NCBI GenBank assembly: GCA_036937835.1
Contig: CM072879.1
Coordinates: 10,776,001 to 10,840,000, forward strand
Source of the DNA: Pampus argenteus
Lineage: Eukaryota > Chordata > Actinopteri > Scombriformes > Stromateidae
Reading direction: 5' to 3'
Length of the DNA: 64,000 nucleotides
The notes beneath the pieces were generated by a model. That model worked only from the letters and a program-made list of their open reading frames with translations. It ran no database searches and had not been told where the DNA came from. A program made the position numbers and the translations under genes. Positions 38,853 through 52,600 of the stretch are shown here, piece after piece; within the stretch, counting starts at the first letter, position 1, and every line of letters begins with the position of its first letter.

Positions 38853-39950
38853 TAAGTGTCATGAGTGGGAGTCCTTTGCAGTTCAGAGGTTTGAAGAAGT
38901 TTTTTTTTTTGTTTTTTTTTTGACATTATTTTAAAAGATAAGGTCCAGATGGTGCAACACTGAGCACACTGGTGAAACGGGTTGATCAACAAGCCAATGT
39001 AATTGTATTTCCTGCTGCATACAGGAAATCCCACTGTTTAACCCACATGTATTCACAGAACTGGATGCAAAAACACTGTTTAGCTTGTCACATGTTTTTC
39101 TCATGACAGCCTCGTAACTCATAAAGCATTGGTATAAAGTCTACTGCCCTAACTTGCCTGTGTGTGTGTGTGTGAGCGAGTGACAGAGGAAGATAAAGAC
39201 AGGCAAAAATAAAATGAGAGGACAGGGGAGATCTCTTTTGTACGCAGTTAGACATTAAGAGAATGGGCAACCTGGTGAGTGCACTTCACTCTCCTGAACA
39301 TGGAGGAGCCAGCGACTTTATTTTGCTTCATCCTTGTCTCTGTTACCCAGTTGGGACTCTGGCCACTTGGAGACAGGTATCATGACCAACACAGAGATCT
39401 CTTAGTAGTTAGCAATCTTTTTCAGTCACTCTGGGACTTCTTTTCTCTGCCTCTTTGGTTTCCGTTTCCTTCCCTGCTCTCTCTTTGCCAGGCAGTGAAA
39501 GCTTTAGCTCAGGTTATTGAACGTGTCACTGAGGCAATAAATTATACACTATCACCAGGCTTGCAGGTAACCACTGGTCAGCCATGTGATCAGACTGCAC
39601 TCTAGCCTAGCTTGTGCAGTCTTCTAATAATGTACTTTATTTGAACCAAGTGTCTAATATCAGGGGGCAATGTATTATTAAAGCATAGCTATAGCACATG
39701 TAAGAATCCTAATTCTGTGAGACATGAACTTTACATGCTGTTAGAATAAAGGTACAAAACTATATATTTTGGTACAGATTCACAAACAGTGATGTACATA
39801 CTATAAATTAAATGAGTCACATTTTCTATCTATGAAATAATCGTCAAAATATTTTAAAAACTGAGTCATATTTGAGAGTAAATAACTGCAGAGTGAATAT
39901 TTATTGGTGGTAAATCAGTGCAAAACATGTTAGACATGATTATTATAATT
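38853..39950. other. Gene-free interval upstream of snx13
   Basis: About 1.1 kb without a recognised gene. A frame at 39279-39605 has no family resemblance or splice context. A poly(T) stretch lies at about 38899-38920 and a short GT tract near 39160. Confidence 0.5.
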
Positions 39951-40011
39951 GAAGCGATCATTTGCGTCTGTCAATCAGTGACGGGTGTGTTTCTGCGTCA
40001 TCGCTTTCCAG

Positions 40012-40077
40012 CCAATCGCATGACGACGTCAAGAGACGGAGCAGCCGAGAGACGTAAACCTTGCGAACATGGCGATG
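40012..40077 (+). promoter_or_regulatory. snx13 promoter motifs: CCAAT, CRE-like, YY1-like
   Basis: CCAAT at 40012-40016, CGACGTCA at 40024-40031 (one mismatch to the CRE TGACGTCA) and AACATGGCG at 40067-40075 (fits the YY1 consensus AANATGGCG). They lie 120-190 bp before the snx13 start codon in locally CpG-rich sequence with no TATA box, typical of a housekeeping promoter. Assignment is by motif only. Confidence 0.45.
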
Positions 40078-40119
40078 CTCCGAGGAGAGTACGGAGATTG
40101 GGAATACGAGCAATTTTAA
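40069..40119 (+). other. Upstream open reading frame in the presumed snx13 5' leader
   Basis: ATG at 40069 in a strong context (GAACATGG) opens a 16-codon frame (MAMLRGEYGDWEYEQF) ending TAA at 40117-40119, 79 bp before the snx13 ATG and wholly separate from it. It matters only if transcription starts upstream of 40069, which the sequence alone does not show. Confidence 0.4.
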
Positions 40120-40198
40120 CCGAGAAAAGACACTCCTGTTCTCATGTTACAATGTGGTGGGGTTAGCCAGAGCCACCGCACACATAGCCTTTTATACG

Positions 40199-43100
40199 AT
40201 GTTTGCAGAGGTAAGTCTGAGCCGGTGGAAATGACGCGTTATCGTTAGTTTGTTTTCCAGTGACAGACACGGCTAGTTAGCTTGCAGCAGCTAGCGCCTT
40301 TAGCCCCACAGGTAAACACATCGTCTGACAGGGAGAGGACGGGCGAGATACACAACCTGTATCTCCGGAAAGGCTGTCTGCTATATGTGGCAGCTAGCCC
40401 GGGATTACACAGCTAACCCTACGTTAATACGACCGATCTTAGGATAACCTTACCGTCAACACCGTGCTGGAATTAGCTCGACATATGTCAATGTCGGTAG
40501 AATGCGTTTAAGATTATGAGTAACGTCCCTCAACAACGAATTTCTACTTCACAACAAATACAGGTGAGGCGGGCCTTAGCTGTTTGGACAGGTAGAGAGA
40601 GAGAGACACTGCCCAACTTTACAAGAATAAAGTTTGTTTTCGGGGTTAATTACCTGCATAGTTGTGGACGAATGTTTACTTATCTGTCTTCTCTAAATGT
40701 TAGCTTTAATTCATGTTGGTGGCAAGCATACCTACTACCATATTACCTACTATATTTATATAATGCATATAAGTATATAAAGTATTGTGTGTATTTCTGA
40801 AGGTTGTTGTGTGAGTACACTGGGAGCGACTTCCTTGTATGTGTAAACATACTTAGCCAGTACAGATAAAGATGATTGTGATAAGTAGCAGGTAAAGCTA
40901 ATTGTTAGGATCCTAATGTATGTTTGTGGCGTTTCCTTCTCATCCTGTAACTTTTAAGATGTGCATTGCGTCTGAGACATTAATGCACATCTGTCTGGTG
41001 GAGATGTTTCCAGTGGCATTCAATTATCAGACACAAACAACTGGCCTAACATAGGCTTGTCTTAAAATATTAATATAGGTTGTTCTTAGTCCATTATTGC
41101 TACTCAGTGGTTATAGTGATTACGCCTCGACTGGCCCTTTTTTTTTTTTTTTTGTGTGACTTGTGATGACATTGTAGTTTTGCTACATGATGCAGTTTCT
41201 CAATGATCATTTCCTGACTGAATGCACGTATAAAGCATGTTTTAAATAGATTGGCCATTGCCCCTGCTGATGAGCAAACAGGTCACACTGTTCACCTCAC
41301 CTGAACAGCAGAAGGGCCTAACCGCAAATCGGCACCTCTCCAGCACTTTAAGTACAGGTTTAGCCTTGGTAATAAGGCTTTAGGTGGTACTGCACTATTC
41401 GTCATGTCTGACAGGAAGTACTGACGTCTGTGTAACATGCAGTCAGGTGTTAAACTGTAGCTTGACACTTGCTTTTTGTTAAATGTGGCTCCCAAGTAAC
41501 TTTTAGTCTCAAGTGAATGATTGGGCTTGTGTTTCTGTGATGAGGTTTGGCTTCATACCAGGTTTGTAAGGATGTAAACTGTAAAGTGAGATTGGAGATA
41601 TTGTGGTAGATGTTGCCACTCGCATCGTTAATACAAACAAGGCCTCACTCATCACCATTATCATCATCCAAGACCTGCCTCCCTGCTAACAAAACACTAG
41701 CTTCAGTCTGCTTAACTATCATCGGACATCAGAGTGACACTGTTTATTTTAGTCAGCTGTTAGTTATCTGTCATTTGATGTTTGCAAAGTAAATTATGAT
41801 TCAAATGTCACTCTTTATTTTTGTGGTTGTTGCTCATTGGATAGTGTGATCAAGTTTAACAAGTGTGGACAGCATTAACTGTTTTTCTGTCTGACTCTGA
41901 TATACAAATTTGAGTAAATGGCCTACTCGCATAGTTTGTCGATTACAACCTTTGTACACTGAGTTGGTTGTTGTGAGTACCTTGTGTGTTTATACATAGG
42001 CACATAAATGTCTCAGTACATTTCACCCCGGGGTAAATCTCATTAAGGTGTCTTAATCAAAGCTTGGTGGACATTAAGGCTGGCACGCTTGTCACATCAG
42101 GTCTGATTGTCATCTAGTACACCCTTCCCTTCTTCCTTCTCTCAGTACAATTCATTGCCCTGATAAACAAGCTGAAACCTCTCAAGAATTAAGCCCGATT
42201 CAGACCTCTGTCATGCGTCCAGATGAAGCCATGCTGAGACAGATTGTAGCTCACATGTGACATCAGAATACAAAGCGAGTGACCACTTATTGTTAATGGA
42301 TTTTTATTTTTTTTTTAAGTTTTTGTTTTGGGGGTGGCACAGCTAAAGCCGTTGTCTATCACAAAAGAGTTGAATTCCTGGTAGGTGTGCCTCTGACTTG
42401 GTTGTGTGTTCGAATAGCAGTGTTTATGGGTGGGGGGGTTGCTGGTCCAGTAATTCCTTTTAGTTGGGCGGGATCTCGTGCTCATAATATATAAGCCTCC
42501 AGTTCCTTACACCATCCTAACTCATCACTAGAAGGGCAACAGTGAAGTTAGCAGAGTCAAACTCCAGCTCAAGGGAACTGGACATGTCAAATTCGACAAA
42601 TTGCTTGGCTAGAGAGCATATGGCTTGGTACCTCACCATAGCCACACTCTGTGTTTGTAGGGTTCATGTGCTACAGTTGGTAGTAGGGATGGGTATCATT
42701 AGGATTTTATCAATACAGTCACTACTCTTATAAATATTTGTTATCGGTTTGGATCTTTTTCGATACTCTTATTGGTTCTTTTTCATTACTAAAGAATACA
42801 TTCAGAACATGATTAGAATTGATTTATATTAAGTTACTACATAGACTAGATATCTTACATGGCAACAAATGTAAAATATGGGTGTCGTCAACATAAAACA
42901 TTATCTTTCACTTCACCTGCTTCACTCTCTGGTCTGCTGTCTGCTATGTCTTAAAGTACATTCTCTGTGTTTGTGTGCATATGCATGAGATCAGTTCACA
43001 CAGGGTGAAATATAGTGCAATGTATGGGCAGGGCTATATAAATTAAAAGTGGTGATGAAAAGATTTAATGTAGTTCTTTACTGGTCAAACACTATTAGCT

Positions 43101-46100
43101 TTATTGTGATGACAAGAAATAACCGTTTACGCAGTTATCATCCATCCCAGTTGATCTATACTCTGAGGTATTTTAAAGTAAAGACTTAATAATGCTTTTC
43201 AAAAGCTTTTTTTTTTATATAGTTGATAATTCTTCATTATGATTTAGTCTCTCCTTTACAAATGTGACTATTCCAGGTCTCGTTCTTATTAGTGCATAAA
43301 TAAATTAACCATCATTACTTTTGCAAGTTTTATAATTGCACAGCTTCAGTTTATATATTATTTTTGTTCTTTAGATCTAATCCTAAAGTTAATACGGCAG
43401 CTCTTTCTATCACGGTGGTCCTGGTGGATTAGGCCTGATCATTCAGCCCTGATCACTCTCTCAGGCATTAACCATGGATCTCCCACGGGAGAGCTTTAAT
43501 GAGCTTGAAAATTAGCAGTAAATATTTCTCTAGATAATCCTTGGCCATTTTTTCAACACAACAAATCTTTTTTTTATATATATATATATATATAAAGCTT
43601 TTATCACCGGGCCTGGTGATCAGTTTAATTACATTTGTACATTTTGGCATAACATGTAAAATGTCTGAATAGCCATCTGCTATCTTGTTTATCTCTCACA
43701 AACAATGTTTGACTCACTTTTAGTAAACTGTAATATGAAAACATGTGTAGCCAAATGGTCTGCCAGTCAAAAAAAATAGCCTTAAAAATTGGTGATACAC
43801 ATCCTTTTTAGGTTTTTTATTAAATTAAATTAAACAGGATGTTAACTATATTTAGTCAGGAGCTGTTCAATAGTAAAACAATTTTTTGACATGTTGTCCA
43901 GCCTACATGTCACTCATCTCTATTTAAGATTAAATTCCTTGTATATTGTTACGCTTGTGTTAGTGTGTGTCCATTTAATGTGGGTTGTGTAAGGATTTGC
44001 TTAGATGTTTATGTGTGTGTTCATGACGGGCTTGGGTGTTAATCACTGGAACAGATGGTTCATGTTTAAAACCCGGTGTAAGCTGTAATGACTCAAGAGT
44101 GTCAGTTATCATCTCTCCTACAGAGCCAAGTCTCCACGGCTACTCGTCACACAGCTCTACGGATAGCCTCAACATTCATTGATGCTCACTGGCACCCTTG
44201 ACGTCACACTGAATATCCATTACACATTGTAACTACATTCGAATACTTTCTCAGGGAATGATTTTGGCACTTTGTCGGATGGACTCTGACAAGGTTTCCT
44301 TTACGTTAGCCAACCCTACAGATGAAAATGGAAAACACAAATATCCACTAAAAGTTATGCTTTAGCTTGTCATTACATCTCCTGATATACTGTCCAAAGA
44401 AAAGCCTTTTTGAACTACAATGTTTATTATAATGTATATACTGGAATTTTCATCAGTCCTAAAACTCCTCCAGCCTTTATATTTACTGAATATATTAGTA
44501 TTCATTTATATTAATTAGGTTTAATAAATAGTTTCTACACTTCATGGATAATCCGGACAGTTATGAAGCTTTTAATGAAACACTTTTATCATGTTTGTGT
44601 ACAATGCAGTCACGTGTTATCTCTGATGATAATAAATGTGTCAGTGACGAGTGCAGTTAGCTGCTGAAAGCCCCTGAACATTGCCAGCAGTGGAGCAGAT
44701 GCCTCTTCTGTAATTGCTGTGTGGGTGAAAGGTGAACGGAGTAGATGTGTTACTACAGGTCACAGGGTTCATTGAGGTTTGAGTGAAAGTTGTCACCTTT
44801 GTGTTGTTCTAAATGGCAACAACATTGTGCCAGACAGACAGTTAGAGTTTGAAGCAGGGTCTAAACCATTCTGTGAATAGATTTTATTTGTATTTCTACC
44901 CTTCCTCATTGTGTAATGACACACCTCTTTTTTTGGTCAACCCTAAAACTGTTTTTTAGTGAGTTTGTCTTAGCCGTTTCTGACTTGGGACTGAAGTCTA
45001 GTCAAGCCAGTTAAGACACATTCTGCAGCCTTGACACACATGTTGACATGCACTAAAGGCCCCTATTGTCTGCTTTAGGCAATAACCTGATTTCTTAAAC
45101 TTTTATGTTAATAAGAAACCTGGTTTCCTTAATCTACCAGATTAAGCAATTGCCGCATAATTTATATGTGGAACTGAGTTTTTGCAAGACTGAGGACAGG
45201 AAACATTAGTAATGCTTCCACTTTTAGAAATAAAACAGAGTCTTAATAGTCTAAAGTAGTAATAATAATAATCTTGTAGCACCTGTCTGCTCTCTCATAT
45301 CGCCATCAGTCCAAATGATCTGAGAAAAAATCAGAATCAGAAAAACTTTTCATGCCTGCAGAGTAATGATGGAGATGTGCAGAATTAGTTATTTACAAGC
45401 ATTAAAATGTAAGTCAGCAGTAGTGGTGAAGGCCAATCAAATCATCTTTTTAATTTATAGAGACCTAACTATTCCCCCATGAGCGAGCCCTTGGCGACAG
45501 CAGCAAGGAAACACTCCCCTTTTATTAACGGAAGGAAATATGAAGCTGAACCGGGCTCTTGGTGGGCGGCCATCTGCCTTGACCGGTTGGGTTCAGATAA
45601 AACAGAGAGGGGGAGGCACAGTAGCAACAATAACAACTATAATAATTAGAGTATAATTATAGCCAATACAAATTAAAATGCTAATAATACAAATAGGACA
45701 AATACGCCTAGACAAGTAACCCTTCTTGCTCTGGTTGCACCATGAACGATAGCAGCCAGTTGCGATGAAGATATCCACACTGACAGGGACTGTCAGCACA
45801 AAAAGCTACAACAAACAATATCAGACTACACCAGTTAATTTCAGAAATGATGAGTCCAGGTAAAAAAAAAAAAATAAAAAGTTCTAGTTTTTGTTTTGTT
45901 TTTTTCATATGGTTGAGATGCACACACCAGTAACGGGATGGCCTGACCATTAATCCCACTGGTATTGGCACTTGGTATCAGTAGAGAAGTGGGCACATCT
46001 TGGTCATAAGGCATGTATGTATGCTTGGTTCTGCCTCCAGACTGCTTTGAAATGTTCTGATCATGAACAAAAATAATCCCAGTGAGTTTAGTGAAGCATT

Positions 46101-46878
46101 TTAGTAAATTATTTCTCCTCCACAGAAGAGGTGTTGAGTGTGTTTTTTTTTCTCTCCTGAGTTTTCTAGTGGTATTTTCTAATCATAAATCAAATATTGG
46201 ACTTACATGTAGCCATGAGCTACTTTTAGCTTACTTTACAAATTTATGTTAAACTGACTGCATTCCTCCGTTTGCTCAGCATTGATTCAAGAATTGAATA
46301 GATACAAGTAACATGAAGTTTTCTGTTGTTTTAATGCAGTCATTGCATTTGTAGCATTTTACATGGTATGGGATTGAAAAACGTAGTTAGTGTCATTTAT
46401 GTGGGCTGGGGCAAAGAGTTGGTTGGAAGCTAGAGCTTTTTACAGTTTCCTGCACTGGCAATAACAGGAAAACCATAGGATGTGACACACTACTATGCAC
46501 ATACACACACTCAGTCCATGTCTGATACTTTCTAACAATACAACACACCACGGTGTGAGTCTCTTTAAATAATCTTTTCCTGTGCTGACTTATAAAGTGA
46601 AGACCAGTGATTTTTCTGCTCTGTGGGCATCATTGTGTAGTACAATTGTGAGGTCTGATTGTGGTTTGTATGAGTGTTAATGATATATTTTCCCTTCACA
46701 ATAGAGTGAACAGGAAAGCCCAAACAGTTTTATGTGGGGACTTTATGATGGAGCTAGGAGGAAAAAACAGTACCTACTTGACCAGTTTGTAAATGACTTT
46801 AATTATATAAAGTATAAGTTTATTTGCAAGATGTTACATCACATTAACTACAATATTAATGAAGACAAACATTTCCTT

Positions 46879-46923
<45 letters not shown>

Positions 46924-49559
46924 ATAAAATGCACTGATTATTGTACCTGTTTTTCTTTTTACCTTTGTTGCTTCAGGCCAGTCTGTCCATCTGGGGATGG
47001 GGGGGTCTTGGAGTCGTGTTATTCCTCGTCACCTTTGGACCCTTTGCCATATTTTACCTGGCTTTTTATATCTTCTGCTTCATTGGAGGGTGAGCAGAGA
47101 GAAGTTTTGTATCTTTTCATAAACCTGTTTACTCTCAGTAACCACAGTACTCGTAGAACCTTTTAGATAGTTTAGATGGTTTTTTTTAGGTCTTCTCTTG
47201 TTCTCACTTCTGTTTACCAGGGGCTTTGCGGTCACGTTGCTCTATGGAAAGATCAACTCAGAGAAACACCTGGAAAAGTGCGAGCACTCTTACTTGCCAC
47301 CCACACAGATTGGTATACTGAAGGTAAACACACACATTTTGACCTCGCCCACACAAACGGCTTATTTAGTTGTTAATCAACTTCCAGTTAGCAGATTAAA
47401 ATTTCCATTTACTCAATTACTCACATTTCACCACATCTTTTATGTGTGAGTCTTATTTTTACATCTCTTTCAGACATTGGATGAGATGCGGCTGGAGATG
47501 AAGCCAATAAAGATTGACAGGAGATTGACTGGCTCCAGTTTCATAGATGAACCACTACAACAGGTGTGTGTGTGTGTGTTTCTATGTGTTATATCCTGAC
47601 TTCCTGTGCATTTGGCACCTGTGTCAAAGTTCCAGCTACATGTTTGCATGTTATCAACTTTTATAATGTCACGTGTTTAGTGTTTATGATTTTCATATTT
47701 GCCCCTTTATATGGTATCACAAGCTTGGCAAAAATATGTTTTTCATATTTTTACAGTGAAGAAATAAATAAAAGATTGACTAAAAACACTGTCCTGACAG
47801 AAAGTGTCACTGAAAGTCCCTGTACTGTTACACTGTCTGTGTTGCACCAAACCTCTTTCCATCATGGGGCTTGTTGCAAGGCTTTTTTCAGTTTTAACAC
47901 ATTTGTAAACATATCCTCTAAATGGCAGTTAGGCTATCTGTCAACATTGCTGACAGAGAAAATGGGCTTACTGGCTTTTGTCTGGTGGTCACAGCTTTTC
48001 TTTCCACGCTATTCTGTGGTCAAACTTGCATGTTAGCATGTTGTCCACAGTAAAGCAGCATGGCCGCTACAGTTAAGTGCTGACACAGCAGTTTGTCATG
48101 GTCAGATGACACTGCTCTGCTATAGTGTTTCTGTGCTCCCTGAGAATGCTCACTAATCATTTCAGCAGCATTTGTACAGTAATATCTTACACAGCTAACG
48201 TAACATCATGTAAACCTATAGCATGCTCTCTGAAAGAAATTTGTGTCCTTGATTTTTCTGGCACATTCTCTTCGTCTCTTTAATCTAACTAAAGTTTTAA
48301 AATCGAAGGCCATCATCATCATCATACTGGGAACAATATGTCCCACTTGCTGTAGATATGATGAGAATGTGTCTCATACAGCAGCTGCAGATAGAGACAG
48401 TTACCCTGATTCATGTGTTGGCATGATTTAATCATATGACTCTGTTGCATCCCCATTATATGTAACAGACTACAGCGACATGATTGATTTATCCAGGTTT
48501 CCATGGACCTAATAGCCCACTAATCTGTTCCCTGGCTGCTTGTACTAGACACTAACTTTCAACAGATTCAATTTTCTTTTAGACTTATTATTATTACTTA
48601 TTTACCCATTTTATAGTCAACTCTGCTCCATCCTGCGCCTCTGTACTTTCCATCCCCCTCAGTCCAGCTCATTCTGTTTTTACTAAATGTCCTTTCTATT
48701 CTATTTGTTTCCCTTTCTTTCTCTCTTTCTCCTGTTTCCCTCTCTCCTTCCTTGTCTATCTCTTGCTCTCTTCCAACTCCCATGTTTCTGTGTCTCTGTA
48801 GGTGATCCAATTTGCTCTGAGAGACTATATCCAATACTGGTACTACACTCTGAGCGAAGATGAGTCCTTCTTATTGGAGATCAGACAGACGCTGCAGAAT
48901 GCCCTCGTCCAGTTTTCTACACGGTACAAGACTCATAGGCTACTACTTCAAATTATATGAGAATGAGAAGGTTTTATATGAACTAAATGTGTTCTGTATT
49001 TCTGTAAAGGTTTTAATTCTTAACTTTTGTTTGTGCTTGTATGTGTCAAGGTCCAAAGAGGTGGACTGGCAGCCTTACTTCACCACTCGCCTGGTGGACG
49101 ACTTTGCCACCCATTTACGTGTCTTTCGAAAAGCCCAGGATCGCCTCGCCGACAGAGAAGACAAGCAAAGTAAGCACACACACATGCATACACACTTGCT
49201 TTCTCACTGTGTTTAGAGTTTGGAGATCATTTGGTGGACTACACATTCAAGTTTGATTTACAATTGAAATGCAGAAGTTGATGATAAAATCGGATGATGA
49301 GGCATTAATGGTGATAATGACAATAACGACGAGTGATGTCTCAACAGGGGACATAACAGAGGAGCTGGTGGACTCGTTCTTTGAGGCTGAGGTGGAGATG
49401 GAAAGGAATATTTGTCGAGATGTAGTGTGCACTTCACATAAAGATGAAGAAGGTAAACACACTTCTGCAACCTCTCATCTTACATGTCACACCGTCACAC
49501 AGAACACGTGTTACTGTGTTTGATGCTATAGCTGGTAAAATCTAAAAACAAACCGTGTG

Positions 49560-49602
<43 letters not shown>

Positions 49603-52600
49603 AGGTTTCCTTCGAGACTTGTGTGAGTTGCTTCTGTATCTGTTACTGCCGCCTGGAGATTTCCACAACAAGAACATGAGATACTTCCTACGGGTCAGTA
49701 CACATGAGATACACATACTCTCACTCACACTGTACGCACACAATCACAACTCATGTAACTTAAATGGTCTAAGTGGCAAATACAGTATAAGGTGCAAAAT
49801 CGCATATTTATTCACACCATATCTCATACAATCTGCTGTCACTTTGGTTTCCAGCCAGCGATGAGTATTATTTTTCCAACAGCTCCAGAAAAGCCTACAC
49901 TACAATACCAAACCAAACCATGTGACTGCATGATTGTATTGTAAATTGTTCTGAGAGCACGTAGAAAATAATGTGTTATGATGTTTCTTCAGGAGGTGCT
50001 GGCACGCGGTGTTCTGCTTCCTCTGATCAATCAGCTAAGCGACCCAGACTACATAAATCAGTTTGTCATCTGGATGGTGAGATTTAATACTTGCATGCAT
50101 CCATACCTCAGACCTATCAGCCGTTATTTGAACTGCCTTTTTGTGTTAATATTAAAAACTAAACACTAAGAAACAGCCTTTGGCATTGATATGTGATTTG
50201 TTGATTGTAAATCTGAATGTGTGTGTATGTAGATACGGGACTCCAGCTGTAACTATGAAGCCTTCATGAATATTCTGAAGCTGACAGACAAACCTACTGA
50301 GCTGGAGTCCGTTAAGGACAAGGTGCTGGAGGAGCTACAGTACCTCCGCTCTCTGGACACCGCTGGAGATGGTGGGCACTCAGTTTTTCTCATTTACTCA
50401 CAGACACACCAAGTACACCTGAAAATGTTAAGAAAATGCTTGGCTAATTTATTGCACTTTCCTCTCCTCTTTTTTTGTTTCTTTGTGCTTTAGACATCAA
50501 TGTGATCAAGAACCAAATTAACAGTCTTCTGTTTGTGAAGAAGGTGTGTGAGACCAGAATCCAGAGACTACATTCTGGCAAGGTGAGAAAATGCCACACC
50601 GCTCATACTGCTGATACTGGAGAAGCCTGGGTTATGTTTGTTAGTATGATGATTAAACCTTGTCTGCACAAACTCAGTTTGTTAATTACATTTTATCTTT
50701 TGGAATCAGCTAGACTAAGAATACAGTTGTATCATTTCTTCTATCAGACTTGGTTTATCCTGTCCCCTGTGTTTTGTAGGAGGTGGATGCCTTCAAGCTG
50801 GCAGTCAACTTTGGCAAGCTGTGTGTTATCCCACTGGATCACATCCTTGTCCACAACATAGCCCTGCAGTTCTTCATGGGTAATTCTGGAAATGCATCAT
50901 CACATGTACCACGGATACCAAAACGTCACTGTCATCATCCCGAGGCCTTAAAGCTGAACATTCCTGTTAATCATCCTTATAATCCATATTTTTTTCCATT
51001 CCTCTAGAATTTATAACCACAACTTGACTTGTTAGGCACACTCCTTTCCAGGCCCATGTGACTTTGTCAGGTCACGCTACACAGATCACACTTTACAGAT
51101 CGGATTAGAGAGAGACAGTGTATATGTGTGTGTCTAAATGCGCTGTGTGCATGCTAGAAGTGAAGCCAAGTTTTGTCAGTTTTGGTGTTGAAAATGAGTG
51201 CTGGCAAGTAGCCTAATGTCCACCAGAGGGTATAGAGTGGAAGGAGAAAAGACCTAATATCACAGCAATATTTCTGTGAATAATAACAACATTCTAGTAA
51301 AAGAATAAGACTGAAGTTGTGGATTTAAACAGATGTTTTAACAGACAAAAAAGGTCACTTTCACATATAATCAGCTGCTGTTTTCTGTGGGTTCAAGCAC
51401 ACTGCACTTACAGTTTTATCCCAATCAACATTTCACAGCTGGGGTTTAGCAGGAACTGTCAAAGCTGAAACACCTGATTGACACACGCAAGTTTTAAGTT
51501 TTAAGTGGTGTGCTTACTTTGTATGTATGTATAAAGGCCAGTTACACCAAAGATTCATGACTAGATGAAACCATTTGAGAATGTTGCAGCTGTGTAAATC
51601 GGTCTGTCTTAGCTCGACTCAAGCTGGCTGGTGGCATCACCAGCGACGCAGCTTGTCAATTCGCCAGTGGCAGGTTTCATAACGCTGCTGACCGGCACAT
51701 TGCACGTAGTTGCAAGTTTCAACTGGTCGTGTCATGAATCTTTGGTCTAAACTGGCCTTTACTTCTGTGCTACAGCAAACATGGATTATTTGAACCAACT
51801 GTTGTGTGTCTGTTGATTTAGATTTCATGCAGGCAGCGGGGGCCCAAGCGGAGCTATTCTTCTGGCTCACCGTGGAGGGCTACAGGGTGACAGCGCAGCA
51901 GCAGCTGGAGGCAATGCAGGGCTGGCAGAAAGATGGCAAGAAGCTGCCCAGCACCACTAAGGGCCTGCTGAAGGCTGCTGCACTGGGTGTTTATGAACAA
52001 TACCTCTCTGACAAGGTAAGAAGCATGTGACCAGTACGGCAAACTGTGTGGTGTTTCAGATGAGTAATTACATGTATTAATTGTTATTACATGATCAGTT
52101 ATTTACATACAGTGTACCTACTTTTAAAGTATTGCTTGCTGTAGCATGTGTGGCCTAATTTTGTGCATAATGCGCTGATCAACAGGCTTCTCCCAGGGTT
52201 CAAGTAGATGAAGCTTCAGTAACACAGCTGGGGGAGGCGCTGCAGAAAGACGACCCCACACCTGAGATATTTGATGAAATCCAGAGAAAGGTACCAAGTC
52301 TTTTCTGCAGAGTTTAATCTGGATATGATGGGATTTTATGAACTATGCCAATAGTTTGAGAAATGTATCACTTTTTTTTTTGGTAAGTGCTGCTATCTGT
52401 TAATAAACGGTTCCACCCACAGGTGTACGACATGATGCTGCGTGATGAGCGCTATTACCCCTCCTTCAAGCAGAGTCCTCTTTACGTTCGCATGCTTGCA
52501 GAGTTGGACATGCTCAAAGAGCCGAGCTACCGGGGATCTGATGACGGCGACGGGGAATCTTTCAATGGCTCTCCCACAGGAAGCATAAACCTAGTGAGTC

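Larger units (their letters stand above)
40211..46976 (+). other. Large first intron of snx13
   Basis: A 6.8-kb GT-AG intron separating the four-codon first exon from the membrane-anchor exon. Apart from two possible dispersed repeats and an (AT)n tract at 46883-46917, I see nothing specific; first introns of this kind often hold regulatory sites. Confidence 0.8.

Noticed and set aside
39279..39605. Small gene upstream of snx13
   Set aside because: A hydrophobic-looking frame with no family resemblance, no conserved motif and no convincing promoter.
51219..51232. Second CTCF-like site (CCACCAGAGGGTAT) in a snx13 intron
   Set aside because: It departs from the consensus at key downstream positions; too weak to list as a feature.
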